DNA of 64,000 bases from Ruminococcus sp. (GTDB taxonomy: Bacteria; Bacillota_A; Clostridia; Oscillospirales; Ruminococcaceae), in contig NZ_JAIKXF010000005.1 of assembly GCF_024684275.1 (NCBI RefSeq), positions 16,972 through 80,971 of the forward strand. Direction: 5' to 3'. Position numbers and translations under genes: made by a program. Positions 25,543-34,687 of this stretch are shown piece by piece. The notes under the pieces were generated by a model. It made no database searches, had not been told where the DNA came from, and saw only the letters and a list, made by a program, of their open reading frames with translations. Position 1 is the stretch's first letter; each line of letters starts with the position of its first letter.

Positions 25543-25755
25543 ATGATAGACGATTCACTTGTACTCCGAAACCGCCTCAAAGAGATACGCAAGGAGCAAA
25601 GGCTCTCGCAGGACGAGCTCGCAAAAATGGTGGGTGTATCCCGTAATACTATCAGCTCCATAGAAACGGGACAGTTCAGTCCTACGGCTAAGCTGGCACT
25701 GATACTCTGCATTGCTCTTGATAAGAAGTTTGAGGATATTTTTTATTTCGACTGA
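25543..25755 (+). CDS. XRE-family transcriptional regulator
   Basis: A 70-residue protein that is essentially a single HTH: RNRLKEIRKEQRLSQDELAKMVGVSRNTISSIETG, with recognition helix VSRNTISSIE. The C-terminal residues ALILCIALDKKFEDIFYFD are typical of short YozG/Cro-like regulators. It is the last gene of the operon and probably binds the CAAGTATACTTG sites at its promoter. Confidence 0.93.
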   Translation: MIDDSLVLRNRLKEIRKEQRLSQDELAKMVGVSRNTISSIETGQFSPTAKLALILCIALDKKFEDIFYFD

Positions 25756-25763
25756 TATGAAAA

Positions 25764-25794
25764 AAAGCGCTTCCGAAATGCCCGGAAGCGCTTT
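25764..25794. terminator. Bidirectional terminator
   Basis: AAAGCGCTTCCG pairs with CGGAAGCGCTTT (12 bp, 7-nt loop), between the convergent XRE and lipoprotein genes. Confidence 0.85.
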
Positions 25795-25799
25795 GCTTT

Positions 25800-26915
25800 T
25801 TACTTTTTCTTTGCTTCTTCGATAGCCCTTGAAGCCTCCTCGATAGCCTCCTTTGCCTTAGCGGTGTCTTGCTTCAGCTTTTCCTCAGCCTCTTTGATCT
25901 TCGCGTCTATCTCCTTGTACTTATCGGAATTCTCAATATCGTCCTTAGCCTTTTCAAATTCAGACTTCATGTCAGAGACAGCCTTTTCATACTCGGCTTT
26001 CATCTCTTCCTTAGTCTTTTCAGCTTCGGCTTTCATTCCTTCCTTTGTCTTTTCAGCATCAGCCTTTGCTTTTTCTACTGCCTCGTCAAACTGAGCCTTT
26101 GCCTCGGAAGCCTTTTCCTTTGCCGCGTCCTCAAACTGCTCCTTTTTGGACTTCTGATCAAGAAGCGGTATTGAATTGCCGTCCTCATCATAGAACACGA
26201 TATTGTCTATGTACAGGTCGGACTCGTTTGCTACGCCCCAGCGCATGATAAGGAAGTTTGCATCCTCCATATCCTCGCTCCAGCACTGTCCGCTGTCGGC
26301 AAGAAGGAACTTGAATACCGCATGGACGTTGCCCGAGGTCTCGAAATTATACTCGCCGCCGCTGAACTCCTTGAAGTCGTACCACTTATCCTGAGCAGTT
26401 ACAGTTCCGCCGCCTCCGCCTATCCAGCCGGGAGCTCTTACGCCGTCAGCCTCCTCGGTCTTCAAGTGATCTGCTGTAGCCTGTGCATATACATCAAACT
26501 CAATGCTGCGAACCTTTGCAGCGCCTTCATTTCCCAGAAGCTTTGTAACACTGATACCTATTTTCTGCACCTTGCCGTCAAGCTTTACTGTGTTGTCGTC
26601 GGCAAATTTCAGCATCTTGTTGCCCATGAGCTCTACAACGGAAAGCTCACCCTTTGCGCAGTCATCGTCGTCGCTCTTTGCAAAGGCAAAGTCGAAAATA
26701 CCGTCATCAAATGTAACTGCGTTGGGGTCTGATGCGTCTACAGGCTTAGGCGGCTCTGCTTCTGTAGTATCCTCCACTGTAGTCGTCTCTGTGGGAGCTG
26801 TAGTCTCTTTATTTTTGTCAGGCTTGCTGTCGGACTCCTTTTTGTCACCGCAGCCTGCTGCGCAAGCCGCCAGAGCAAAAGCCATAGCGCCTGCGATAAA
26901 GCCTTTATAGTTCAT
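25800..26915 (-). CDS. Lipoprotein with CBM-like domain and C-terminal coiled coil
   Basis: A 371-residue secreted protein. The lipobox is ALAAC (Cys18; AAGC at Cys22 is the alternative). Residues 25-60 are a Thr/Pro/Glu-rich linker. Residues 65-245 look like a beta-sandwich of the CBM11/galactose-binding type (VTFDDGIFDFAF, DKWYDFKEFSGGEYNFE, SDLYIDNIVFYDEDGNSIPL). Residues 255-371 are a Lys/Glu/Ala heptad-rich coiled coil with an 11-residue near repeat (EKTKEGMKAEA, EKTKEEMKAEY). It may hold carbohydrate at the membrane. SD AAGGAG precedes the ATG. The carbohydrate-binding role is inferred. Confidence 0.8.
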   Translation of the reverse strand: MNYKGFIAGAMAFALAACAAGCGDKKESDSKPDKNKETTAPTETTTVEDTTEAEPPKPVDASDPNAVTFDDGIFDFAFAKSDDDDCAKGELSVVELMGNKMLKFADDNTVKLDGKVQKIGISVTKLLGNEGAAKVRSIEFDVYAQATADHLKTEEADGVRAPGWIGGGGGTVTAQDKWYDFKEFSGGEYNFETSGNVHAVFKFLLADSGQCWSEDMEDANFLIMRWGVANESDLYIDNIVFYDEDGNSIPLLDQKSKKEQFEDAAKEKASEAKAQFDEAVEKAKADAEKTKEGMKAEAEKTKEEMKAEYEKAVSDMKSEFEKAKDDIENSDKYKEIDAKIKEAEEKLKQDTAKAKEAIEEASRAIEEAKKK

Positions 26916-26979
26916 AATGTCACTCCTTTATGTATCTCACGGAGCTTGCGCTCCTTCTTTGTTTACACCAACATTGTAG

Positions 26980-27008
26980 CACAAATGGTCATGCAAGTAA
27001 AGTCTTTT
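26980..27008 (-). promoter_or_regulatory. Probable promoter of the lipoprotein gene
   Basis: On the minus strand TTTACT, 17-bp spacer and TACAAT. The leader contains a GGAGCGCAAGCTCC hairpin near 26940. Confidence 0.55.
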
Positions 27009-27058
27009 CTGTTAATTTTTATGATTTTCACATGGTTTTCATATTAAGCAGTCATCGC

Positions 27059-27091
27059 AAAAGGCGAACCCAAATAAACGGATTCGCCTTT
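27059..27091. terminator. Terminator of mfd (AAAGGCGAAYC family)
   Basis: AAAGGCGAAYCC pairs with its mirror GGATTCGCCTTT. The same stem sequence recurs as terminator at 40480, 43494 and 50021, often followed by ATTATGCATT. Confidence 0.75.
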
Positions 27092-27100
27092 AATTACGCA

Positions 27101-30100
27101 TTATGCATTGACTTCTCGGTTCTGATAGATTATCTCAACGGTATCGCGCATCATGTCGAAGGGTCGCACCTTTGGTGATATTTTCACCGAAACATAGGAC
27201 TTCCCAGCGCCGTTGAAGGCTATCCTGCCCTTGTATGCCTGCTGGAGCCCCACTATCTGGTCGGGCACAAGATACTCGGTATAGAAGTACATAGCGCCGT
27301 TTTTCTGAGATATTTCCGTGATGCCGAGATGCGCCGCCTTGTTTCTCAGCAGCGACACGTCGATGAGTCCCACAACTGACTTAGGCGGATCGCCGTAGCG
27401 GTCTATGAGCTCGTCTATGAGATCGGACTTGTCGCTGTCCTCGTTGACAAGCATTATCTTGCGGTACATATCTATACGCTGATTAAGGCTGGGGATATAC
27501 TTCTCGGGGATATGAGCGTCTATCTGTATATCCACAAGGCACTCAGGCACCTTTTCGGGCTGTATGCCCTTTTCCTCGGCGATAGCCTCCGAAAGGAGCT
27601 GTAAATACATATCGTAGCCTACAGCCTCCATGTGGCCGTGCTGTCTGCCGCCGAGTATACTTCCTGCTCCTCTTATCTCAAGGTCGCGGAGAGCTATTCG
27701 GAAGCCGCTTCCGAACTGGGTGAACTCGCGCATTGCATTGAGGCGCTTGGTAGCTATCTCCGTCAGCACCTTGTCGCGCTGATAGGTGAAATAGGCATAG
27801 CCTCTGCGGTTGGAACGTCCCACACGTCCGCGGAGCTGATAGAGCTGTGAAAGTCCGAAGCGGTCAGAGTCCTCTATAATAAGGGTATTGACGTTAGGAA
27901 CGTCGACGCCCGTTTCTATGATAGTGGTGCAGACAAGGATATCTATCTCATGCTCCACAAGCTGCTCCCATATATCGGACATCTCGTCCTCGCTCATCTG
28001 TCCGTGAGCCACAGCGATACGGGCTTCGGGCAGCATTTCCTGCAAACGTGAAGCACAGCCGCGTATAGTCTCAACGCGGTTGTGGATATAGTAGACCTGT
28101 CCGCCGCGGCGAAGCTCCCTGACTATAGCCTGAGCTATGGTACCCATGTTGTACTCTATGACGTAGGTCTGGACAGGGTATCTGTCCTGAGGGGGCTCCT
28201 CTATTACGGACATATCGCGTATGCCGCTCATTGCCATATTAAGTGTACGCGGGATAGGCGTTGCGGAGAGCATGAGCACATCAACTCCCGTAAAGCTCTC
28301 CTTGAACTTTTCCTTGTGGGCAACGCCGAAGCGCTGCTCCTCGTCGATTATGGCAAGTCCCAGATCCTTAAAAACTACGGATTTCTGGATTATCTTGTGA
28401 GTGCCGATTATAAGGTCGATACGCCCCTGCTTCAGCTTTTTGATTATCTCCTCCTGCTGCTTTGGCGAGCGATAACGGCTCAGCAGCTCGATATTCACGG
28501 GGAAGTGCTCAAAACGGCGGAGCGCAGTCTGGTAATGCTGATATGCAAGTACCGTTGTAGGCGCAAGGATAGCACACTGCTTGCCGGAGAGTACGCACTT
28601 CATGGCAGCTCTCAGTGCGACTTCGGTCTTTCCGAAGCCAACATCGCCGCAGAGAAGCCGCTCCATAGGTCTTGGGCGCTCCATATCCGCCTTTATTTCG
28701 GCTATTGACTGGAGCTGGTCGTCAGTCTCCACATAGGGAAAGCGCTCCTCAAAATCGCGCTGTATCTCGTCATCGGGATAAAAGGCGAAGCCCACGCTCT
28801 TTTCACGCTTTGCATAGAGGGCTATGAGCTCGTGTGCCATGTCCTTGACAGCGCGTTTTACGTTGCTTCTGGTCTTCTGCCATTCGCCTGAGCTGAGCTT
28901 GCTGAGCTTAACTCCGCTGTCATCTCTCGGACCGATGTATTTTGACACCATATCAAGCTGAGTTACGGGGATATAGAGCTTATCCGTACCTGCATACTGT
29001 ATGGTGATGTAGTCCTTGGTGACGCCGTCCATTTCAAGCTTGCGGATACCGATGAATCGTCCGATACCGTGTCCAGAATGTACTATGAGGTCGCCCTCGG
29101 AGATGTCCGCAAGTGAACGTATCTCCTCGGCTTTGTTTTTCTTTTTGCGGCGCTTTTTACGGACTGAATCCATAGAGCGCCCCTGTGTAATGAGAACGGT
29201 CTTGTTCTCGGGGTACTCAAAGCCGCCGCCGAAGCTGCCCGACATGAGGACAACTCTGCCCTCGGAAGGCTCGATGTTATGGTCGGCAAGGTCGCAGGGT
29301 ATGCCCTTGTCGATGATGTCCTGCTGTATGATAGGGAGCGTCTTGTCGCTTCCTGCCGCAAGTATCATACGGTAGCCGCGGCGCTTGTACTCCTCTAAAT
29401 CTTCTATGAGCTGCTTCATCTCGCCGCTCCACGGGGCTGTCTGCATTGCCTCGAAGCTGACAAGTCTGCGGAAGTCGATACGCTCGCCGCCCTGCATGAA
29501 GCTGCTCATGTAGAGGCAGACACGCTTTTCGGCGCGGTGCTGTACCTCGGGGAGCTCCAGCACATAGCCGTCCAGTCCCTTGCAGAGCTGACCGTCCTCC
29601 ATGAGTATCTTTATATCCTCGTTATGGCGGGCAAGTATGCCTGAGGCGTTGTCCATAATATCGGAATAATCGCTGAAAAGCACTGCGCCGTCGATGTAAT
29701 CGAATACTGTTGAGGGCTCGCCGTAGACAAGAGGGTAATACTTGACGCTGTGGGCAAGTATCTCACCTGCTCTCAGCCTGTGAACATCTGCCCCCAGATG
29801 CTCGCGGACTGCGTCCATGCGCTTGCCGCGTACCTTTTTGCAGAGCTCCTCTATCTTGTCCGCAAGCTCCTCGTTGTCGTAGAGCACCTCTCCCGATGGG
29901 TATATCTCCACATTTTCAAGGGAGTCCGTACGGCGCTGAGTGTCGGTCTCAAATTCGGATATGCTGTCTATCTCGTCGCCCCACAGCTCGATACGGACAG
30001 GCTTATCCGCCTGCACAGGGAAGATGTCAAGGATAGAGCCGCGTATTGAGAACTGTGAAGCACCCTCTACCTTTTCGCAGCGCTGATAGCCGCACTTTGC

Positions 30101-30568
30101 AAGAGTTACCGCAAGCTCGGTGAGGTTCACCTCCTGTCCCTGTGTAAGCTCGATACCTGCGGCAATGAGTACTCCCACAGGTATAACGGGCTGCATGACA
30201 GCCTCAATGCTTGCGCAGATAACGCTGCAACGGCTTTTAGCCGCCTTTATGAGGGCGGCTATACGCATATGCTCGTATTCGTGATTGGTACTGTCAACGG
30301 GAGTGAATACCAGCTCCTTTGACGGAAACAAAACAGCCGCCTCACAGCCTGCCATCATGTTTATGTCGTCGCTGAGCTTTTTCGCCTCTGCTTCTGTACC
30401 CGTGACCACAATATCTATCTTTCCCCTGCCGCTGAGAGCGTATATCAGCTGCGCCCTGTGTATATGGGAAAGACCTGTCACGGAGACAGGTGAGATGTTT
30501 TTGTCAACAGCCTCCCGCAGGCTCTTGAAGCCTGCAAGCTCGCTGAATATTTGTCTGAAAAGTTCCAT
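27101..30568 (-). CDS. mfd: Transcription-repair coupling factor Mfd
   Basis: Mfd removes stalled RNA polymerase and recruits UvrA. The 1155-residue protein starts at ATG 30566-30568 behind GGAG; the longer frame overlaps pth and lacks an SD. The UvrB-homology module is at the N-terminus, followed by the RNA-polymerase-interacting domain (DLIVHSGHGIGRFIGIRKLE), Walker A CGDVGFGKTEVA, DEEQ box (AIIDEEQRFGV), SATPIPRTLNMA, QLRGRVGRS and the C-terminal UvrA-binding domain. It follows pth by 11 bp, the standard Firmicute pair. Confidence 0.97.
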   Translation of the reverse strand: MELFRQIFSELAGFKSLREAVDKNISPVSVTGLSHIHRAQLIYALSGRGKIDIVVTGTEAEAKKLSDDINMMAGCEAAVLFPSKELVFTPVDSTNHEYEHMRIAALIKAAKSRCSVICASIEAVMQPVIPVGVLIAAGIELTQGQEVNLTELAVTLAKCGYQRCEKVEGASQFSIRGSILDIFPVQADKPVRIELWGDEIDSISEFETDTQRRTDSLENVEIYPSGEVLYDNEELADKIEELCKKVRGKRMDAVREHLGADVHRLRAGEILAHSVKYYPLVYGEPSTVFDYIDGAVLFSDYSDIMDNASGILARHNEDIKILMEDGQLCKGLDGYVLELPEVQHRAEKRVCLYMSSFMQGGERIDFRRLVSFEAMQTAPWSGEMKQLIEDLEEYKRRGYRMILAAGSDKTLPIIQQDIIDKGIPCDLADHNIEPSEGRVVLMSGSFGGGFEYPENKTVLITQGRSMDSVRKKRRKKKNKAEEIRSLADISEGDLIVHSGHGIGRFIGIRKLEMDGVTKDYITIQYAGTDKLYIPVTQLDMVSKYIGPRDDSGVKLSKLSSGEWQKTRSNVKRAVKDMAHELIALYAKREKSVGFAFYPDDEIQRDFEERFPYVETDDQLQSIAEIKADMERPRPMERLLCGDVGFGKTEVALRAAMKCVLSGKQCAILAPTTVLAYQHYQTALRRFEHFPVNIELLSRYRSPKQQEEIIKKLKQGRIDLIIGTHKIIQKSVVFKDLGLAIIDEEQRFGVAHKEKFKESFTGVDVLMLSATPIPRTLNMAMSGIRDMSVIEEPPQDRYPVQTYVIEYNMGTIAQAIVRELRRGGQVYYIHNRVETIRGCASRLQEMLPEARIAVAHGQMSEDEMSDIWEQLVEHEIDILVCTTIIETGVDVPNVNTLIIEDSDRFGLSQLYQLRGRVGRSNRRGYAYFTYQRDKVLTEIATKRLNAMREFTQFGSGFRIALRDLEIRGAGSILGGRQHGHMEAVGYDMYLQLLSEAIAEEKGIQPEKVPECLVDIQIDAHIPEKYIPSLNQRIDMYRKIMLVNEDSDKSDLIDELIDRYGDPPKSVVGLIDVSLLRNKAAHLGITEISQKNGAMYFYTEYLVPDQIVGLQQAYKGRIAFNGAGKSYVSVKISPKVRPFDMMRDTVEIIYQNREVNA

Positions 30569-30579
30569 TTGATTCTCCG

Positions 30580-31206
30580 TTAGGAATTGTACTTGTTCAT
30601 GGCTTCGTCGGTCTTCTCCTGAACCATGAGCTTTATGCACTCGCAGGCGTTTTTCGCGGACTCAGTCATTTTCTCAGAGTCTTCCCTGCCGAACTTGCCC
30701 AGAACCCACTTTGCAAGGTCATAGTCGGGGTGGGGCTTCTTGCCGACGCCCATTTTTATGCGCGGAAAGTCGTCCCTGCCTGTGAGGTCACAGATACTGC
30801 GGAGTCCGTTGTGTCCGCCGTGACTGCCCTTGCGGCGTATGCGGAGCTTTCCGCAGTCCAGTGATATATCGTCGCATACCACGATAAGGTGGTCAGCGTC
30901 TATCTTGTAGAACTCCAGCGCCTGTACAATAGCTTCGCCGCTGTTGTTCATGTAGGTTGTGGGCTTCAGCAGCAGGCAACGCTTACCCTCGATAGTCACC
31001 TCGGCGGTCTTGCCCTTGAATTTAAGGCGGTCTATCTTCTCGCCCAGCTGCTCCGCCAGCATATCCAGCACCATGAAGCCTGCGTTGTGACGGGTGTTCT
31101 CATATTCAAGCCCCGGATTGCCAAGACCTGCTATTACATATTCTATTTTACCTCTTGCCGCATTAGAATTTGTGGAAATCCTGTCGAACACATCAAAAAT
31201 ACTCAT
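30580..31206 (-). CDS. pth: Peptidyl-tRNA hydrolase
   Basis: Pth frees tRNA from peptidyl-tRNA released by stalled ribosomes. Core motifs: VIAGLGNPGLEYENTRHNAGF (catalytic His within NTRHN), LLKPTTYMNNSGEAI, and HGGHNGLRSI. 208 residues, with about 20 extra at the N-terminus (SIFDVFDRISTNSNAARGK) before the core. The start is supported by AGGAG 10 nt upstream, so the extension is probably real. Confidence 0.95.
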   Translation of the reverse strand: MSIFDVFDRISTNSNAARGKIEYVIAGLGNPGLEYENTRHNAGFMVLDMLAEQLGEKIDRLKFKGKTAEVTIEGKRCLLLKPTTYMNNSGEAIVQALEFYKIDADHLIVVCDDISLDCGKLRIRRKGSHGGHNGLRSICDLTGRDDFPRIKMGVGKKPHPDYDLAKWVLGKFGREDSEKMTESAKNACECIKLMVQEKTDEAMNKYNS

Positions 31207-31240
31207 TTATGTTATCTCCTGATTTATATAAATTCATTCA

Positions 31241-31358
31241 AAGTTGAGAATTGAGAGTTGAAAGTTATGGAGTCGCCGTTGGCGACAATATTTAAATAAC
31301 GTGAGCGAAGCGAACACATTAACTCTCAACTCTCCACTCTAAACTCTTAACTGCTTAA
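31241..31358. repeat. MITE-like repeat, copy A
   Basis: About 118 bp bounded by AGTTGAGA-type and AACTCTCAACTCT-type inverted ends, with two inner hairpins: TCGCCGTTGGCGA and the conserved GTGAGCGAAGCGAAC. Copy B lies at 32252-32371 in the same orientation. Confidence 0.75.
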
Positions 31359-31376
31359 AAATTATAACTCTAAACA

Positions 31377-32141
31377 TTAATCCAGACCGCTCAGTGACTC
31401 CACCAGGTCAAGCCCCATAACATCTGCAAAAGCCCTGCCTAATTTCATTACAGACGAGTCCTTCAGAAACTCGGGGACGTGGGCATCACAGCCGATTATC
31501 GCCTTGTTGCCAACTTTCTGCGCAATGCGGAAAAAGCGCTCTGAGGGATAGTGCTTGTTGTTCATCATGCCAAGCATATTTATCTCAACGGGGATATCCT
31601 TATCTTTAAGGAACTGGCAAAGCCGCGTATAATGCTCCTCGTAAGCCTCGGCGCTGCCTGTGAAGTCCAGCAGGTCGGGGTGTGCAAGATAACGGTATCT
31701 TCCCGAATCCATGCCCTCTATTATACGGTCAACATACTGCTTGAGAAGTCTCTCGTCGCCTGTAGGTACGCCCATGTACTCACTGTGGTGCTCAGGGTTG
31801 TTGAAGTGCTGTCCCATTATCATATAGTCCAGCGGATAGTCCGCAAGAAGCTTATCCTGCGCCTCTATGAGCTGAGGGATAAACTCCGCCTCAAAGCCGA
31901 TATATATGCGTATATCGTTGGCGTACTCCTTTTTCAGTGCGGTCAGCGAGGCAAAATAGCCGTCGACCTCCGCAGGAGTCATTCTTATATGTGAAACATA
32001 TCCGTCCCCAAACACCCACGGACAGTGGTCGGCAAAGCCAAGCACCTGAAAGCCGCCCTCAATAGCGCTTTCAACAAATTCTCTGTCTGCGCCCCTTGCG
32101 TGTCCGCAGCGCTCGGTATGGGTATGATAATTAGCAAGCAT
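31377..32141 (-). CDS. PHP-domain phosphoesterase (histidinol-phosphatase-like)
   Basis: A 254-residue PHP protein. Metal-binding motifs are NYHTHTERCGHARG at the start, GFADHCPW, GFEAEF, HPDLLDF and the C-terminal GCDAHVPE. The layout matches HisK-type histidinol phosphatases, but no his genes are near, so the substrate is open. ATG 32139-32141 follows GGAGAG by 6 nt. The gene stands alone between two copies of a MITE-like repeat. Confidence 0.88.
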   Translation of the reverse strand: MLANYHTHTERCGHARGADREFVESAIEGGFQVLGFADHCPWVFGDGYVSHIRMTPAEVDGYFASLTALKKEYANDIRIYIGFEAEFIPQLIEAQDKLLADYPLDYMIMGQHFNNPEHHSEYMGVPTGDERLLKQYVDRIIEGMDSGRYRYLAHPDLLDFTGSAEAYEEHYTRLCQFLKDKDIPVEINMLGMMNNKHYPSERFFRIAQKVGNKAIIGCDAHVPEFLKDSSVMKLGRAFADVMGLDLVESLSGLD

Positions 32142-32251
32142 AAACAGCTCTCCTTTCAAACTATGATTATACCACTTTCCGTGAAAAAATTCAAGTGTAA
32201 TGCAGGACGGTTTATGTTGACATCTTTTCAGCGGTATATTATAATTGTTTT

Positions 32252-32371
32252 AGTTGAGAGTTTAGAGTTTAGAGTTGACAGTTGTGGTATCGCCTGCGGC
32301 GATATAATTTCAATAATGTGAGCGAAGCGAACTCATTAACTTTTAACTCTCAACTCTCAACTCTCAACTTT
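32252..32371. repeat. MITE-like repeat, copy B
   Basis: Same structure as 31241-31358: inverted ends of AGAGTTGAGAGTT/AACTCTCAACTCT units, an inner ATCGCCTGCGGCGAT hairpin and GTGAGCGAAGCGAAC. It is followed at 32384-32403 by a GGACTGCC/GGCAGTCC hairpin related to 581-601. Confidence 0.75.
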
Positions 32372-32432
32372 ACAAAGCATTATGCGGACTGCCAAAGGCA
32401 GTCCCTGCAAATAAATACTCGGGAGGGATACA

Positions 32433-33872
32433 ATGGACAAGATATTCTCCGTAAAACTGAATAAGGCTCGGTGCGCCGCAGACCTCGGCGACGGCAGTGA
32501 ACGCGGCGAATACGTCCCTCAGGACTACATTCTCCGCAGACTGGGCAGACCCCACCGCGCCGTCAGCCTCATGTACTGCTATTATCCGCTGGACAAGGAG
32601 TTCCCTGCACGTATCTCGGAGGTCCCCTCCATGCGCAAGGCACGTTTCCAGTGGGATTACCCATACGACGACTATTTCCCGTACCTCGGCGGTATAGGCG
32701 GAAGCACAGACAGCGAGCCCTTTACCTCAATGCGGGATATACGCCGCCACGGTCAGGACGTTATCCTGACTCTGACCATAGACCCCTTTGTCTCTGACGA
32801 GCACCTCGCCGCTATAGGCGATGACCTGCGCCCCTTTGGCAGGCTTTTTCTGCGTATCAATCACGAGGCAACGGGGCACTGGTTCGAGTTCAACAAACGC
32901 GCCTCATATCAGCAGGTGGCGGACTTTTACTGCCGTGCTGTACACATTATAAAGGAACACGCTCCCAATGTGCTGACTATCCTGTGTATCGGCGGCATCG
33001 AGGACCTGAACGACGCGGAAATGGTCAGGGAAAAGGAATTCGCACAGGCGGTGCGTGAGACCGATATATGGTCGGTGGACAAGTATATATCCCTGCACTG
33101 GGGCTTCCCCTTTGATATTGCGGAAAGAGGCGGCAGCTCTCACAGACGTACCTCCGTAAAGGAGATATTTCAGCTTATAAAACGGAGCTATGAGCGCTTT
33201 TTGTATCTGAACGGCGGTGTTCCTAAGCCTATGCTGGTGTCGGAGATAAACTCCGACGGCGATGTGTCGGGAGCCTATGGACAGGCTGAGGACATTCGCA
33301 GATTCTACGATATGATTGAAAGTGAAAATGCGGACTGGCTCTCGGGAGTCACCTTTTATCAGTTCCGTGACCGCGGCAGGCTCGGTCTGGAAATACAGGA
33401 CGTGAACCACCGCGATACAGGCGTTGAGCAGCCTGTTATGGAGATCTACAGGGAGATAATACACCGTCCCCGTTTCTCGCCTTCCATAACTAAGGGCGAG
33501 GAAATATCCCTGCCTGTGACACTGCGCTGGGGAAGCTCAGAGGACGCAGAGGGCATTGCCATACCTCTGCATTTCGACGCACAGCCGCATTTCTGCGAGC
33601 TTATCTTCGAGGACGACTCAAACCTGATGATAGAGCTCTGCGGACAGTGGTTCTACAAGTCACCGGAGGCTAAGATAATTGACCTTATGCCTGCATTTTT
33701 CGGCAAAGCCACAGGCGCTCCCACGGATACGGAGCTGAGGATATTTGCTCCCCCTGCCGGCGGTGAAAATGACCTGTCAATACCCGACGGGCTGTATAAT
33801 TATTACTATACGCTGGAAAAGCTGCCGACAATACGCATAAGAACAGCTCCCACAGAACCATGTTTGGACTAA
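32433..33872 (+). CDS. GH26-like glycoside hydrolase, intracellular
   Basis: A 479-residue protein without signal peptide. Residues about 40-340 look like a clan GH-A barrel. LFLRINHEATGHWFEFN resembles the GH26 acid/base motif (R-x-x-HE-x-x-G-x-WF), and PMLVSEINSDGDVSG supplies a candidate nucleophile Glu. Conserved-looking aromatic segments include FQWDYPYDDYFPYLGG and SLHWGFPFD. The last 120 residues form an extra beta domain. A cytosolic mannanase-type enzyme could act on imported oligosaccharides. Family membership is a motif-based judgement, and no substrate is shown. It precedes ispD by 20 bp. Confidence 0.65.
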   Translation: MDKIFSVKLNKARCAADLGDGSERGEYVPQDYILRRLGRPHRAVSLMYCYYPLDKEFPARISEVPSMRKARFQWDYPYDDYFPYLGGIGGSTDSEPFTSMRDIRRHGQDVILTLTIDPFVSDEHLAAIGDDLRPFGRLFLRINHEATGHWFEFNKRASYQQVADFYCRAVHIIKEHAPNVLTILCIGGIEDLNDAEMVREKEFAQAVRETDIWSVDKYISLHWGFPFDIAERGGSSHRRTSVKEIFQLIKRSYERFLYLNGGVPKPMLVSEINSDGDVSGAYGQAEDIRRFYDMIESENADWLSGVTFYQFRDRGRLGLEIQDVNHRDTGVEQPVMEIYREIIHRPRFSPSITKGEEISLPVTLRWGSSEDAEGIAIPLHFDAQPHFCELIFEDDSNLMIELCGQWFYKSPEAKIIDLMPAFFGKATGAPTDTELRIFAPPAGGENDLSIPDGLYNYYYTLEKLPTIRIRTAPTEPCLD

Positions 33873-33892
33873 TGTTAAAAGGAGATAATCAC

Positions 33893-34582
33893 ATGAATAC
33901 ATCAGTTGTAATAGTTTGCGCAGGAAATTCCACCAGAATGGGCGGAGTAAACAAGATACTGCTCCCTCTCGGCGACAGAAAGGTCATCGGCGTTACTATG
34001 CAGGCTTTTCAGGCTTGCGAGAGCATCAGTGAGATAATAATAGTTGCCCGTGAGGACGATATTCCTGCCATAAAGGCTGAGGCAGAAGCCGCAGGCATAA
34101 CAAAGCTCAAGGAGTGTACCACAGGAGGCTCTACCCGTCAGGAGAGCGTTATCAGCGGAGTACGGAAAATCTCAAAGGATTCCGAGCTCATAGCCGTTCA
34201 CGACGGAGCACGTCCCCTTGTAAAGCCCGAGCACATCGAAAAGGTCATCAGGGACGCTTCTGTTTTCGGCGGCGCTACCCTCGGTGTTCCCGTAAAGGAC
34301 ACTATCAAGACCGTTGAGGGCGGACTTATCACTGATACTCCGCCGAGAAAATATCTCTATATCACCCAGACGCCGCAGATATTCAAGCGAAGCCTTTATT
34401 TCGAGGGCATTGATTTCGCCTTAGAGCATGGTCTGGACTTCACCGATGACTGTCAGCTTGTAGAAGCTATCGGCGGCAAGGTAGCAATGACCGTGGGAGA
34501 TTATACCAATATAAAGATAACGACTCCCGAGGATATAGCTATTGCAGAGGTACTGCTGTCTCAGTCAGGCAGAAAGCAGTAG
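33893..34582 (+). CDS. ispD: 2-C-methyl-D-erythritol 4-phosphate cytidylyltransferase
   Basis: IspD transfers CMP to MEP in the non-mevalonate isoprenoid pathway. The 229-residue protein begins at ATG 33893 after AGGAG (8 nt). Motifs: VVIVCAGNSTRMGGVNKILLPL (nucleotide-binding G-x-x-x-R-M loop), VHDGARPLV, GVPVKDTIK, TQTPQIF and FTDDCQLVE, all diagnostic. It probably shares a transcript with the GH26-like gene. Confidence 0.95.
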   Translation: MNTSVVIVCAGNSTRMGGVNKILLPLGDRKVIGVTMQAFQACESISEIIIVAREDDIPAIKAEAEAAGITKLKECTTGGSTRQESVISGVRKISKDSELIAVHDGARPLVKPEHIEKVIRDASVFGGATLGVPVKDTIKTVEGGLITDTPPRKYLYITQTPQIFKRSLYFEGIDFALEHGLDFTDDCQLVEAIGGKVAMTVGDYTNIKITTPEDIAIAEVLLSQSGRKQ

Positions 34583-34644
34583 GCTGCTGCCCATATCGGG
34601 AAACAGCTCCTGCGATATTCTTGTCACAGAATATAGTGAAATAG

Positions 34645-34674
34645 AAAAACTCCGCATTAACTGCGGAGTTTTTT
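34645..34674. terminator. Bidirectional terminator between ispD and metG
   Basis: AAAAACTCCGCA pairs with TGCGGAGTTTTT (12 bp, TTAAC loop) with U/A tracts on both sides. Confidence 0.88.
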
Positions 34675-34687
34675 ATCATCAAAGTAT

